From Saccoglossus kowalevskii (lineage: Eukaryota > Hemichordata > Enteropneusta > Harrimaniidae), in NCBI RefSeq assembly GCF_000003605.2, contig NW_003153258.1:127660-146522 (forward strand): 18,863 nt of DNA. Direction: 5' to 3'. The notes beneath the pieces were generated by a model. The model saw only the letters and a list, made by a program, of their open reading frames with translations, did not search any database and was not told the DNA's origin. Below, piece after piece: positions 9,182 through 17,456 of the stretch (position 1 is the stretch's first letter; each line of letters opens with the position of its first letter). A program made the translations under genes and the position numbers.

Positions 9182-12100
9182 GTAAGTAAACTCTATTTCT
9201 ATCCTTTTTATTTGTTTTTGTTTACATTATTAAGCGTGCTGAGTTCAGATGTGTTTAATCCCTGTCAAGTAAAGTTGGGGCTATGTTTGTTAATTTAAGA
9301 CACTGCCACTTGAGTCTAATGTGTTCTTGATTGTTCTTTGTCACGATTTAAGCTTGTGGCTTTTAGGGCCAGTTTACACGATCCTGTTTATCTGATCAGA
9401 TTAATTTGTTTTGATACATCTGACCATGTAAAAATTTGACATGTTCAATTTCATCTGATCAGATAAATCTGATCATGTAAACACCTGTTTTGCCATCAGA
9501 TGCAATTTGGTCTTATACATGTGAACATATAAACAGACATTTAGGCATAGATAAAATGTTCTATTAAATGTTGAAATCCTGGTTTAGTTTTTTGTTGTTG
9601 ACATCTCAACATAAAAATGTTAATTACATTGTAGTCCAAAATTAACATAAATTCTATTCTAAACTTTGCATCTGTCCTAATTTGATATTCTAATTTTTAG
9701 ATTTAGTTTTCAGTTTTCTAGCACAAACCTATGTCACCCCCCCCCCCCCCTCCACTGACTTCCAGGCTGTCACTCCTCAGAAGTGATGCCACAGTCTGCT
9801 GTGTACATTTGTCAGGGTTTCCCCTTGATAATTGTATAGTATGACAGTATAAATCACACATGATTATACACCACAACAGACACTGTTAGTCAAAAATAAT
9901 AAATGATTTGTTTCTGGTCAATGTACATGCAGGTTGAAAAGGAGCTATTCACAACTGTTTATTGTTTCTGCCAACATAGTTTTTCAACCTTATCTAATTA
10001 TCAAGTTCAGCAAATAGCGCCCTCGTACCACCATAAATAAATTTGTGACTTTAGTTACCAATAGATGGCAGTATTCATTGAAACACAAAGGAACTCTTGA
10101 TACCAAGAGATGGCAGCTGCTCAAAAGTTAATTATTAAATTGAACATTTATTTATTGAATATTGCTCTGTAAGAGTTGAGTCTGGTTGAATAATACTTCT
10201 CACTGTCTAGTTGTTAACTGTTGCTATGAAAGCAGTGCTCACCATTATGGTGTAACTGATAGAATGTTCTGAATATAATAAGAGTATTCATCAGATTATT
10301 ATTGGATGTGTTTCAGCACCACGACAAACATGACAACCTTTGAAGAGATTCACCGTAACTCATCACCTGCCCCATATACACACATTGGAAAAGTAATGTG
10401 CTTGGGCGTAATGTGTGCTTCATTTATTGAATTTAATAGTGTGCCCTACTATAAGCAAGGGGGTATAAGCCAGTACTGAACCCAAAATGACTCTTGTGGT
10501 ACTATATAAACACACACGAGGTAAATGTTGGGGTGTTCATACTATACTTGTGTGCAAACAGTACCTGGACAGGTGGAAATGATGTTTTAACATGTTCTCA
10601 GCAATGCATTGACCAATTCCATTCAAATTTCACATATAGGTAATGTGCAATACAAATGTACATTACATATTTTCACAATCAGTATATCAAAGATATCATT
10701 TCAAGTCAAAATATGTCATTTTATTCCTGACCGTTTATGTGAAGGCTTTGTCATTGACTTGATCAATATAGTGATATATTTATTAATGATATGATATGAT
10801 AGATTCATTCATTTTACATCACTATATTTCCTGGCTTGCTGTAATGCCTCAACAAATCTATTGGACATGTCTCATGATACCATCATTTAGAAAATGTAAT
10901 GTAACTGCAAAAGATGGTTTTGGTTTTTTTTTCCAATAATCAGTTTTTCACAAAATATGTATGCAGTATATATTCTTAACTTTTGTTTTGGACTCCATAT
11001 TTGTCACCATGCGTCACCAATAATCTAATATCTCTTCCCTGTCAGTTTTATCCAAATAAGAACTTAAAATGGCATTAGATGTGGATATTTCTTTTTGTAT
11101 AATGCCAGGTATGTATGTTCCTCATTACAGTTTGGTTCAAATGAGACACAGCGGGAATACTCTATGCTGAGAAATACTCAAGGTCTGCATGCACCACTTC
11201 GATTACAAATGGAAAGAAATGCTACAAAACAGGTAAGGCGGTTATTAGCATCTTGACATTACAGAAACAGGTGTATAGATTATTAGTACTTCTTAGTAAC
11301 ACTAATTGTTTTTGAAGCAGCCATTGGTATCAAGTGATATGATGCTAAGTTTCGAAAACGCGGGAATCAAGTCCAAAGTAATGCTAACAAGGCAAGCTAA
11401 AAATGCAATGGCTCATGTAAGTCACTTATTTGTAAGCAACATGCTAAGGCCATCTAATGTATGAAATATCATTTTAAAACAAAATGATCATATATATCAG
11501 GAAAACTTTAATTTGGTTTTGGAAATATAAAAAATTATCATGATATTTCATGTTATTTTCTTTCCATATATTATGTGGCTGAAAAGGATTGAAAATTGAT
11601 TGAGGTAAACAATGTGGTATTAGCCACTATGATGATTTTAGCTCAAATATTGTTCCATTACTGACACCATAAATAGATGATAATTATGACAAACACAATC
11701 ACACATGGTTGTTAATTACTCTAAAACCTTTTTGATTGGTAACACTATTGGTACTAATCATTTAAATATCAGAAGTACACTTTGAAAGAATAACAATATG
11801 TTACCTGCCAGGTATAAGTACAACAATAATAGATTTGCAGATTTGCAGCATTTTAAGAACCTGATCTAAATAATTTGAAAATTATGACTGCAGAGTGTGA
11901 GTCGGAGTGTGCAAATCTTATTCTAGGTCATTTTCACTGCTCTACACCAAAATGCCAAGAATGCCAGAGATGTATCTGTGATACAAATAATTTGAATGAT
12001 TCTGTATACAATAAATGCAATTATTCATTTGCATGTACTATTAAAAATGTGTTTCTAATAGAACAAATAAACTACTGTAGTTGTCCAGGTAAGCGCCCAG

Positions 12101-14020
12101 GGTCCTGAAAATGGAAAATTGCCAAAAAATAGGGGTGGCCATATGCCCGGACATCCCCTGCAAAAAACAAAATTTTGCGAAAATTGACAGATCGAACTGC
12201 GGCAGGGAATGGCAAATGAAAACATACAATGGAAATAAAAGAACAATATGTAACATTAGAAGTATAACAAAAATAATTTATTGCTTTAATGTGACAAATA
12301 AACCAGGAATAATAAAAATCAACAGTTGCCCGCCGCAAACATAGCCAATACGCATGAACTCAAAATGAACTAAAATGTCAAAATGCGTAAAATTATTTCC
12401 GATTTTGACAAATACCGATTCAACTGGCATACACAAACAATAATTATTTACGAATTGACACAGTAAAAATTACGAAACTTCATGACATGATCTCAATTTC
12501 TTTATTGTATCAAAGTTGAGGGGTTGGCCTTTGCCCGGGCATAGCCGCTTACCCGGACAATTACGGTACAGAACAAAGTAATCTCACAAGCAAAAAAAAT
12601 GCAATTCCATACATTAGCTAAGATGCTGATCATTTTTGTGCCAAAGATGTTTATTTTGTATTGTGGGCATCCAAATTGCTTTTCAAAGTTTACAAAATAT
12701 TTTCCATAAATAGTTTCCATTCGTAGATTACAAATCACCTCTGAGGGGTAACAGTAAAAGAAATGTATAAAAATGCAACAAACTGTGTGGCGCGTATCGC
12801 GTGGACGGGTTTCATGCTCTCTGCACGTAATAAGCTCGGTTATTAAGCATCCTTTTTTGGGGATGCCCGGTAGCCGAGGGGAAGACGTGTAGTGGCATGA
12901 AGCTAGGCGATTTGGTGCCGTACGCGAGCGCCGGTTCGAGTCACGCACGCAGTACGTATTTACTATAATTAGACATAGTCTTTACCTTGCCGTTTATTCG
13001 GTGTTATTTGCCACGAACAACTGGCTTATATAAAATCAATCCTCTTATCGCACACTCAGTAATTTAACCACCTGAGAACTTGAAACACATCTATTACATG
13101 AATTGGGATCTGCACATACTGCCATACAATGTATCTAATTGTGTATGATTCTTGTCTCCATCAGATTCAGAGGTTACCATTCCTACCAAGTTCTAACATA
13201 GCTTACAATACTTTGATTGGTAGAGATGAAACAATTGATTTTGAAGATATATTAAATGGTATGGTTTTTTTTTTATTAACTTTTAAGAGAAAGTGCTGTA
13301 AAACCATTTATTTTCACTGGCATTTAATTTCGCTATTTTAATGCTTCACTGGGTTCACAAATTTGGCTTGGAAACAGAGATTTCTAGTGTTATTTTAGAT
13401 TAATTTAGGGGATTTTACTTGTCAGCGAAAATAGCAAAATTGAAAACAATTAATGCTTTTACAGTACCACAACATGTGCGATATGGAACCCATAACAATG
13501 TACACAATCAGACATTGTTTGTTTACACAAATTTTGAACATGCAGGGAGAAAATGCATGGGAACTACACTACCCTTAATCTAGAATAGTGTAGCTTTTTG
13601 GTGTTGCTTCTTAGATATCTAGATTGTTTTTCTCTAATTGAACATTGAGCCTAAGCATAGCAAGGCAGTTAATAGCAACCACCAATAAAAAGCAAACTGT
13701 CCACTTAGTCCAGCCTTGCATGTGTATAATATTGAGGTTAAGTCTCCTGTCAGTTTGTGCCCCATGCACTCCTATTGTTCTCAGTGTTTCTACTAAGTGA
13801 CTCACTGCATTCTGTCATGCAAAGCCACCTGTAACATGCTGAATCTGTGTAGATAAATAGTATTCATGTACAAAATTAGCCTCAGATAAGGAGAGAATTA
13901 ATGATGTACAATTTTCATTTTACTCACAGTATATTATAATATTCTCTTTCAGCTCCTGGTGATTCAGAAATAGCTGGAGATCCCCATATTGTGATGGAGA
14001 AGAGACTTTCTATTCTTTAG
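9121..14020 (+). CDS. POMP: POMP, proteasome maturation protein (Ump1 family), 3' four coding exons; 5' part missing
   Basis: POMP is the assembly chaperone of the 20S proteasome. In the family it sits inside half-proteasomes, helps beta subunits join, and becomes the first substrate of the finished particle. Four exons join in frame: 9121-9181, 11131-11232, 13165-13258 and 13953-14020. All introns are GT-AG, with phases 2 (entering the first exon seen), 0, 0 and 1. The product has about 107 residues here and carries the family hallmarks in order: PSHPLE, LRNTQGLHAPLRLQME, QRLPFLPSSN and DETIDFEDILN. Vertebrate POMP has near-identical blocks (PSHPLE, LRNIQGLFAPLKLQME, QRLPFL, DETIGFEDILN). 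The usual family length is about 140 residues, so about 34 N-terminal residues are absent. The split first codon probably reads GG|A (Gly), so the missing exon should end in GG before its GT donor. I could not find that exon between 1 and 9120. Identity is recognised from remembered family motifs, not from a search. Confidence 0.93.
9372..9482. repeat. Foldback repeat with 30-nt imperfect arms (TGATCAGAT-rich)
   Basis: The arms at 9372-9401 and 9453-9482 begin GTTTACA[CT]GATC and end TTTATCTGATCAGAT when read inward from either side. About 26 of 30 positions match. The spacer is 51 nt. The outer context is GGGCCAGTTTACA on the left and TGTAAACACCTG on the right, a form seen at the ends of some small DNA elements. 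It lies in the first POMP intron seen. Confidence 0.6.
9490..11130 (+). other. POMP: POMP intron, no further features recognised
   Basis: AT-rich intronic DNA between exons A and B. Two similar short motifs, AATAGATGGCAG and AAGAGATGGCAG, occur about 45 bp apart near 10070-10115. No coding segment is recognised, and the open frame at 10609-10794 looks like chance. Confidence 0.6.
9737..9750 (+). repeat. Mononucleotide run C14
   Basis: Fourteen consecutive C in the POMP intron, followed by TCCACTGACTT. The run is prone to length variation and sequencing error. Confidence 0.9.
11131..11232 (+). CDS. POMP: POMP coding exon B
   Basis: The exon is 102 nt, exactly 34 codons, with phase 0 at both ends. 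It lies between acceptor CTCATTACAG (to 11130) and donor GTAAGG (from 11233). The translation begins FGSNETQREYSMLRNTQGLH and ends with a lysine-glutamine pair. It contains the family's central block, in which L-R-N-x-Q-G-L-x-A-P-L-[KR]-L-Q-M-E is recognisable. This helical segment is the core of the Ump1/POMP fold that contacts the beta subunits, as known from the family. Relative to vertebrates it has His in place of Phe after QGL, and Arg in place of Lys in APLRL. The intron before it is 1949 bp and the intron after it 1932 bp. Confidence 0.93.
11233..12072 (+). other. POMP: POMP intron, left part
   Basis: AT-rich intronic DNA with no gene or repeat recognised up to the MITE at 12075. The short open frame at 11875-12108 runs into the MITE end and has no family resemblance. 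Confidence 0.6.
12075..12566. mobile_element. 492-bp MITE with 21-bp terminal inverted repeats and TA flanks
   Basis: The left end (12075-12095) and right end (12546-12566) are inverted copies of C[CT]GTA[AG]TTGTCC[AG]GGTAAGCG, differing at 3 of 21 positions. Both are flanked by TA (12073-12074 and 12567-12568), the target site of Tc1/mariner-type elements. Just inside each end lies a related GC-rich stretch: GGGTGGCCATATGCCCGGACAT on the left and GGTTGGCCTTTGCCCGGGCAT on the right, in direct orientation. The rest is AT-rich without coding capacity. It sits in the POMP intron between exons B and C. The longest minus-strand open frame here (12502-12948) crosses the element border and is spurious. 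Confidence 0.75.
12862..12955 (+). repeat. tRNA-like segment with pol III A box and B box (tRNA-derived SINE head or dead tRNA)
   Basis: TAGCCGAGGGG (12871-12881) fits the A-box consensus TRGYNNARNNG. GGTTCGAGTCA (12933-12943) fits the B box except at the last position. The 62-nt start-to-start spacing resembles leucine or serine tRNAs with a long variable arm. The T stem and acceptor stem do not pair properly, so it is not a working tRNA. The block is GC- and CpG-rich against AT-rich surroundings, which suggests an inserted SINE head. No LINE-like tail or A-rich end was identified. It lies in the POMP intron. Confidence 0.45.
13165..13258 (+). CDS. POMP: POMP coding exon C
   Basis: The exon is 94 nt, 31 codons plus the first base of a split codon. 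It follows acceptor CTCCATCAG (to 13164) and precedes donor GTATGG (13259). It reads IQRLPFLPSSN, then a variable stretch, then DETIDFEDILN, all matching the C-terminal half of POMP. A second AG six bases downstream (ATTCAG at 13165-13170) would remove only Ile-Gln. The first site is preferred because the preceding exon ends in KQ and family members continue with VQ or IQ before RLPFL. Reading on past the donor gives Gly-Met-Val and a phenylalanine-rich run with no resemblance to the family, which supports splicing here. Confidence 0.92.
13259..13952 (+). other. POMP: POMP last intron
   Basis: 694-bp phase-1 intron from GTATGG to TTTCAG. No repeats or coding segments are recognised. The minus-strand open frame at 13611-13805 has no family resemblance. 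Confidence 0.8.
13953..14020 (+). CDS. POMP: POMP terminal coding exon with stop codon
   Basis: The acceptor is TATTCTCTTTCAG (to 13952). The first two bases complete an Ala codon split after exon C (phase 1). The exon then reads PGDSEIAGDPHIVMEKRLSIL and stops at TAG 14018-14020. The family's C-terminus has the same spacing: a short acidic, variable stretch after DILN, then G[ED]PHxxxExxLxxL at the end. The GDPH motif is the anchor for the call. The last residues (MEKRLSIL) differ from the vertebrate pattern ending YKLGLL but keep the alternating hydrophobic residues. Confidence 0.9.
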
Positions 14021-14400
14021 TAATGGAAGATCATTCCTCATAGTTGTATCATGGCCCTTCACACAACTCTGACAATCCTGCAGTAATTTGATCTATTAGA
14101 ATCCCATCTTGATGAGTTTATGCACTAACAAACACTTCTGATACATTTAAACGAGGATAGTTTATGTTCATATGTAATCCTATTCAGTTTGTCAAACTCA
14201 AGAGGCAAACCAGTCTTACATTTACTTAAATCTTGTGTGCTTCTACCAGACCAAATGTTTATGGCGATGATGACCTTAAATGACAGGATGCAGAGTTGTA
14301 ACAGATTCCACAGAAACCTCCCTATGCAGATAAACAGTTCTGTCATTAATATCTGTATTATTTATGACATTATGGAATAAAATACTGCCTGAATTTTGTA
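14021..14400 (+). other. POMP: Likely POMP 3' UTR with polyadenylation signal AATAAA (14376-14381)
   Basis: The sequence after the POMP stop is AT-rich with no sustained reading frame related to any gene I recognise. The first good AATAAA lies at 14376-14381, giving a 3' UTR of about 380 nt, which is normal for an animal housekeeping gene. A second AATAAA follows at about 14549 and could give a longer form. The exact cleavage site cannot be read from sequence. Confidence 0.5.
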
Positions 14401-15319
14401 GCATCATAGTCTCGTGGATCACTGTATGTTAAATATATATGTATTATTTATATTTCATTTCAGTTTCTTAGCAAAACACACCCAACTAAAATTCAAAATT
14501 TTCATGTTTGATCACATGTTATCAAGTTTGTTTCACTGTTCTTGTTCAAATAAAAAATTTAAATGTACTTCTTCTTGTGTCAGATAGATTGTACAAATGC
14601 TGGTGATACAAGGCAATGTAAAGACCTGATTTCCAGTTTACATCCCACCTCACCAGTATTCAAATTTGTGTACTGGAGAAACATATAAATTGAAGCTCTG
14701 TTATAAACTGCCAATCATATAAACATATCATGACAGTGTCTGTGATTACCCACAATCCTATTTGGTTTGTACTAACAGATATTGGTCAGTAAAAGACACA
14801 AGTACACCAGTCTGTGATGTATGCATCACTTTTTTCTTTTCTTCAAATTGCACAAGTACAAATTGAGTAGTAATTTAATGGAAAAAAAAGAAATGTGCAC
14901 ATTAGTAGCTGCTGGTGATAATGGCTTGTAAAGTGATTATATTCCCAATGATTCACAGCATTTTTAGCCTCTCAAATAAAAAAAAATGTCTCTTGCCAGA
15001 CTTTGAGGTAAATTTGACATTCTGATCACACATTGTAAAATATGTTTCAAAACAAGTCGTTGAGAATGCCACAGCCCCTTCTGTTCTTTCCTATAATATG
15101 AGAAATGTCGGCATTTATTTGCTCCTTTTTGATCAAGTGCATTCAACAACCAAAGCATGTCTGAAGAAGGATTCAGATGTGCACAACCATGAAACAAAAT
15201 GTTCGTGGGACATACATTAGGCACCCAACATATAAAACCATCATACAAGTACCAAGTTTAAAACAAATCAGCCTAAGCATGTCCAAAAAAAGTGCATTTT
15301 AATTAATTAAAAAAAATTT
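14401..15319. other. Intergenic AT-rich DNA downstream of POMP
   Basis: No gene is recognised. The minus-strand open frame at 14964-15248 (94 codons) is not similar to any family I know, and its length is within chance for this composition. Confidence 0.5.
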
Positions 15320-15720
15320 CATTGATGTGCTAAAACACATTCGCCTGTGTACCAAATTGCCTGGGCAGTAAGAATTTGAGATACAAGCAGAATTCAGCAA
15401 AAATAGATGAAAACTTTTTATTAAACAGAATGGCTGATAGTCAACCACCATGGGTAGGATTATCTTTCATTGATGTACTAGAATGGCTGATAGTCGACCA
15501 CCATGGGTAGGATTATCTTTCATTGATGTACTAGAATACAATTGTCTGTGCACTAAGTTCAAACCTGACCAAGCAGCGAGAATCTGGATATAAGCAGAAT
15601 TGTGTGAAAAGACAAAAAAATGGCTGACAGTCAACCATATTTGATTGGATTGTAATACAAATCAAGCTTTTGTTGATGTGCTAGAACACGATTGTCTTTG
15701 AACCAAGTTTGGGCCTAATT
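15320..15720 (+). repeat. Diverged ~150-bp tandem repeat, 2.3 copies
   Basis: Copies start at about 15320, 15521 and 15671 with ATTGATGT[AG]CTA[AG]AA[CT]AC, followed by ATTCGCCTGTG, ATTGTCTGTG and ATTGTCTTTG. The first two copies also share AGCAGAATT and a later AATGGCTGA[TC]AGTC. Copy one is longer because of the 53-bp internal duplication (15428-15533). The third copy is truncated. Divergence between copies is high, so the array is old. Confidence 0.65.
15428..15533 (+). repeat. 53-bp direct tandem duplication
   Basis: 15428-15480 and 15481-15533 are identical except at one base (AGTCAACC versus AGTCGACC). The near identity contrasts with the old divergence of the ~150-bp repeat around it, so this duplication is recent. 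A collapsed or expanded assembly is a less likely alternative. Confidence 0.9.
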
Positions 15721-15959
15721 GGACTGTTGAACTTGTTTGTAGTCTTTGTTTGAAAGTGCAGACTTGTACACCTGCAACAATTACCTGTCTACCATGTGTA
15801 TGTCAGTACACAGACTTGAGTTTATTAGTTGGTCATTTCCTTAACCAACTGGTAGTCATTTCTGTCGCATAAAAATCCCAAAAAAACATTTTCTACACGT
15901 CTTGACCAATTTTATATCATTCAGACTTTGTATTAACATGAAATTTGGTGGCAAGTGAT

Positions 15960-16021
15960 TTTGTTTCATGATTTGATGTCATTTGGGTTTTTCTCTATTT
16001 TTGTTTGTTTCATGATTTGAT
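15960..16021 (+). repeat. 18-bp direct repeat, 44-bp spacing
   Basis: TTTGTTTCATGATTTGAT occurs at 15960-15977 and 16004-16021. It may be a remnant of another short tandem array or a local duplication. No other feature is tied to it. Confidence 0.7.
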
Positions 16022-16074
16022 AAAACTGGCTAAGCAACAGACATTTTTGGTTTTATTTTGAATGTATGTATGCG

Positions 16075-16790
16075 TTTGTATGTGAAACCACGCATGGACA
16101 CTAGTAAGATGGTACATCCAAATCATATGAAATCACAATAAGTTTCTATGTGATACCATAGGCACTAGAAAGACGTTCCATTCAAATCACAATAAGTTTG
16201 TATGTGATATCGTACACATTGGAAAGTTGATACATTCAAATCCTATCATAGACATACACTCAAATTGTTAAATTCAATTAGAAATTCACAATTTGTATGT
16301 AATATCATAGACACTAGAAAGGTCATGTATCCAAATCATATGAAATCGCAATAAGTTTGTATGTAATATCATAGACACTAGAAAGTTTATACATTGAAAT
16401 CCTATTATGAATTCCTGAGTTTGTATGTGATTTTATCCATACTAGAATGGTGACACCGTAAAATTCTAAAATTCAGCCGCCTAGTTGTTTGGCGAATTTT
16501 TGTAATTTATTGGCCTCTAAAATTTTGACCTCACCAGAAATTGCTCACTTATTTTTACTAAAAAGATTTTTTTAGATACGTGACGTTCTATAACTATTCT
16601 ATTCTGCAACTTTTATATTTGTTTAATTTTCACTCTAAAAACATTCGACTGGCCGAAAATTCATCGTTTTTTTGGACTCTAAACATTTTTGAGTTTTTAC
16701 GGTACATCCAATTATGGATGGATATTATGAAATCACAATTAGTTTGTGATACCATAGACAGTAGAAAGATGATGTATTCAAATCTCACAG
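16075..16790 (+). repeat. Diverged ~64-bp tandem repeat, about 7 copies, interrupted by a MITE
   Basis: The unit can be recognised as GTTTGTATGTGATATCATAG, then ACACTAGAAAG, a variable TACATTCAAATC, and ATATGAAATCACAATAA. Copies begin near 16075, 16143, 16196, 16291, 16355, 16418 and 16741. Spacing varies from 53 to 95 bp except around the MITE, and copies differ at many positions. The sixth copy is split by the element at 16456-16702; its two halves together restore a unit-length copy. Confidence 0.75.
16456..16702. mobile_element. 247-bp MITE-like insertion with CCGTAAAA ends inside the tandem repeat
   Basis: The left end reads CCGTAAAATTCTAAAATTC. The right end, read inward on the opposite strand, is CCGTAAAAACTCAAAAATG. 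The internal sequence has an inverted resemblance near each end (GGCGAATTTTTG / GGCCGAAAATTC). The flanks are CA on the left and TA on the right, consistent with a TA target duplication with one substitution. Host repeat sequence continues on both sides (GAATGGTGA before, CATCCAA after), matching GATGGTACATCCAAA in the first repeat copy. No coding content. Confidence 0.65.
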
Positions 16791-17456
16791 CGGTCCACCC
16801 ATGGTAATTACATAGAAAGTATCAAAGCAATTGAGCTTATAGTTTTCAAGAAGAAATCTAATTTTTTACCAATAATGGAAACAAATATTTTCTAAAAATA
16901 GATATCTTCATGCAGTAAATAAATCTGACAGAGGCTCGCTCAAGGTACATCCATATCAAGTATTAAAATTATTGGGCTATGTCATCTTTGATGACAACGG
17001 GCCTAAATAGGGATACATGTAGAGTCAGAAGCACACTGGACATACCATAAAACAAGTTGTTGCATCCACATTTGTTGGCCAGAAAGATGCCATGTATGTC
17101 ATGTTGCGCAGTGAGGATACAAAATCTTTCTTCCTTCTCAATTGTTAAATTTACTATTTCTATGATAATTTTCCTTGCTATATCACTCAGTACAAATCCG
17201 TTAATTTCTCAAGAAATTCTAACATGCAATAATTAAACACGTTTTAGAGGATTTTCTCTAAAATTATCGACATAATTGAGATCTGTGTATAAACCACAGC
17301 CAGATGCATCGTATGTGATAGCAATTGATACTGGCTCTTTGGTTGAACAATCTGGGTTTGTACTATGATATTGGTGGTGGCAGTCAGTTTCTATAACACC
17401 CAAATTACTATTATAGATTTGGTTGAATGCCTTTATTTAATAAATGAAGACAATGC
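16791..17456. other. Unique AT-rich DNA between the tandem repeats and the minisatellite
   Basis: No gene, structured repeat or conserved motif is recognised. An AATAAA-like stretch occurs near 17440, just before the array, without a reading frame that would need it. Confidence 0.45.

Noticed and set aside
9110-9298. Open frame of 62 codons starting at 9110 as a separate small gene
   Set aside because: Its first part is the POMP exon 9121-9181. It begins in the acceptor tract and continues past the GTAAGT donor into intron.
12502-12948. Minus-strand open frame of 148 codons, the longest in the window
   Set aside because: It runs antisense through the tRNA-like segment and crosses the right end of the MITE. 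Its N-terminal part (DSNRRSRTAPNRL) is the usual artefact of translating antisense tRNA-like sequence.
12862-12955. A functional leucine or serine tRNA gene
   Set aside because: The T stem bases around TTCGAGT do not pair and no 7-bp acceptor stem can be formed, so only a tRNA-derived relic is supported.
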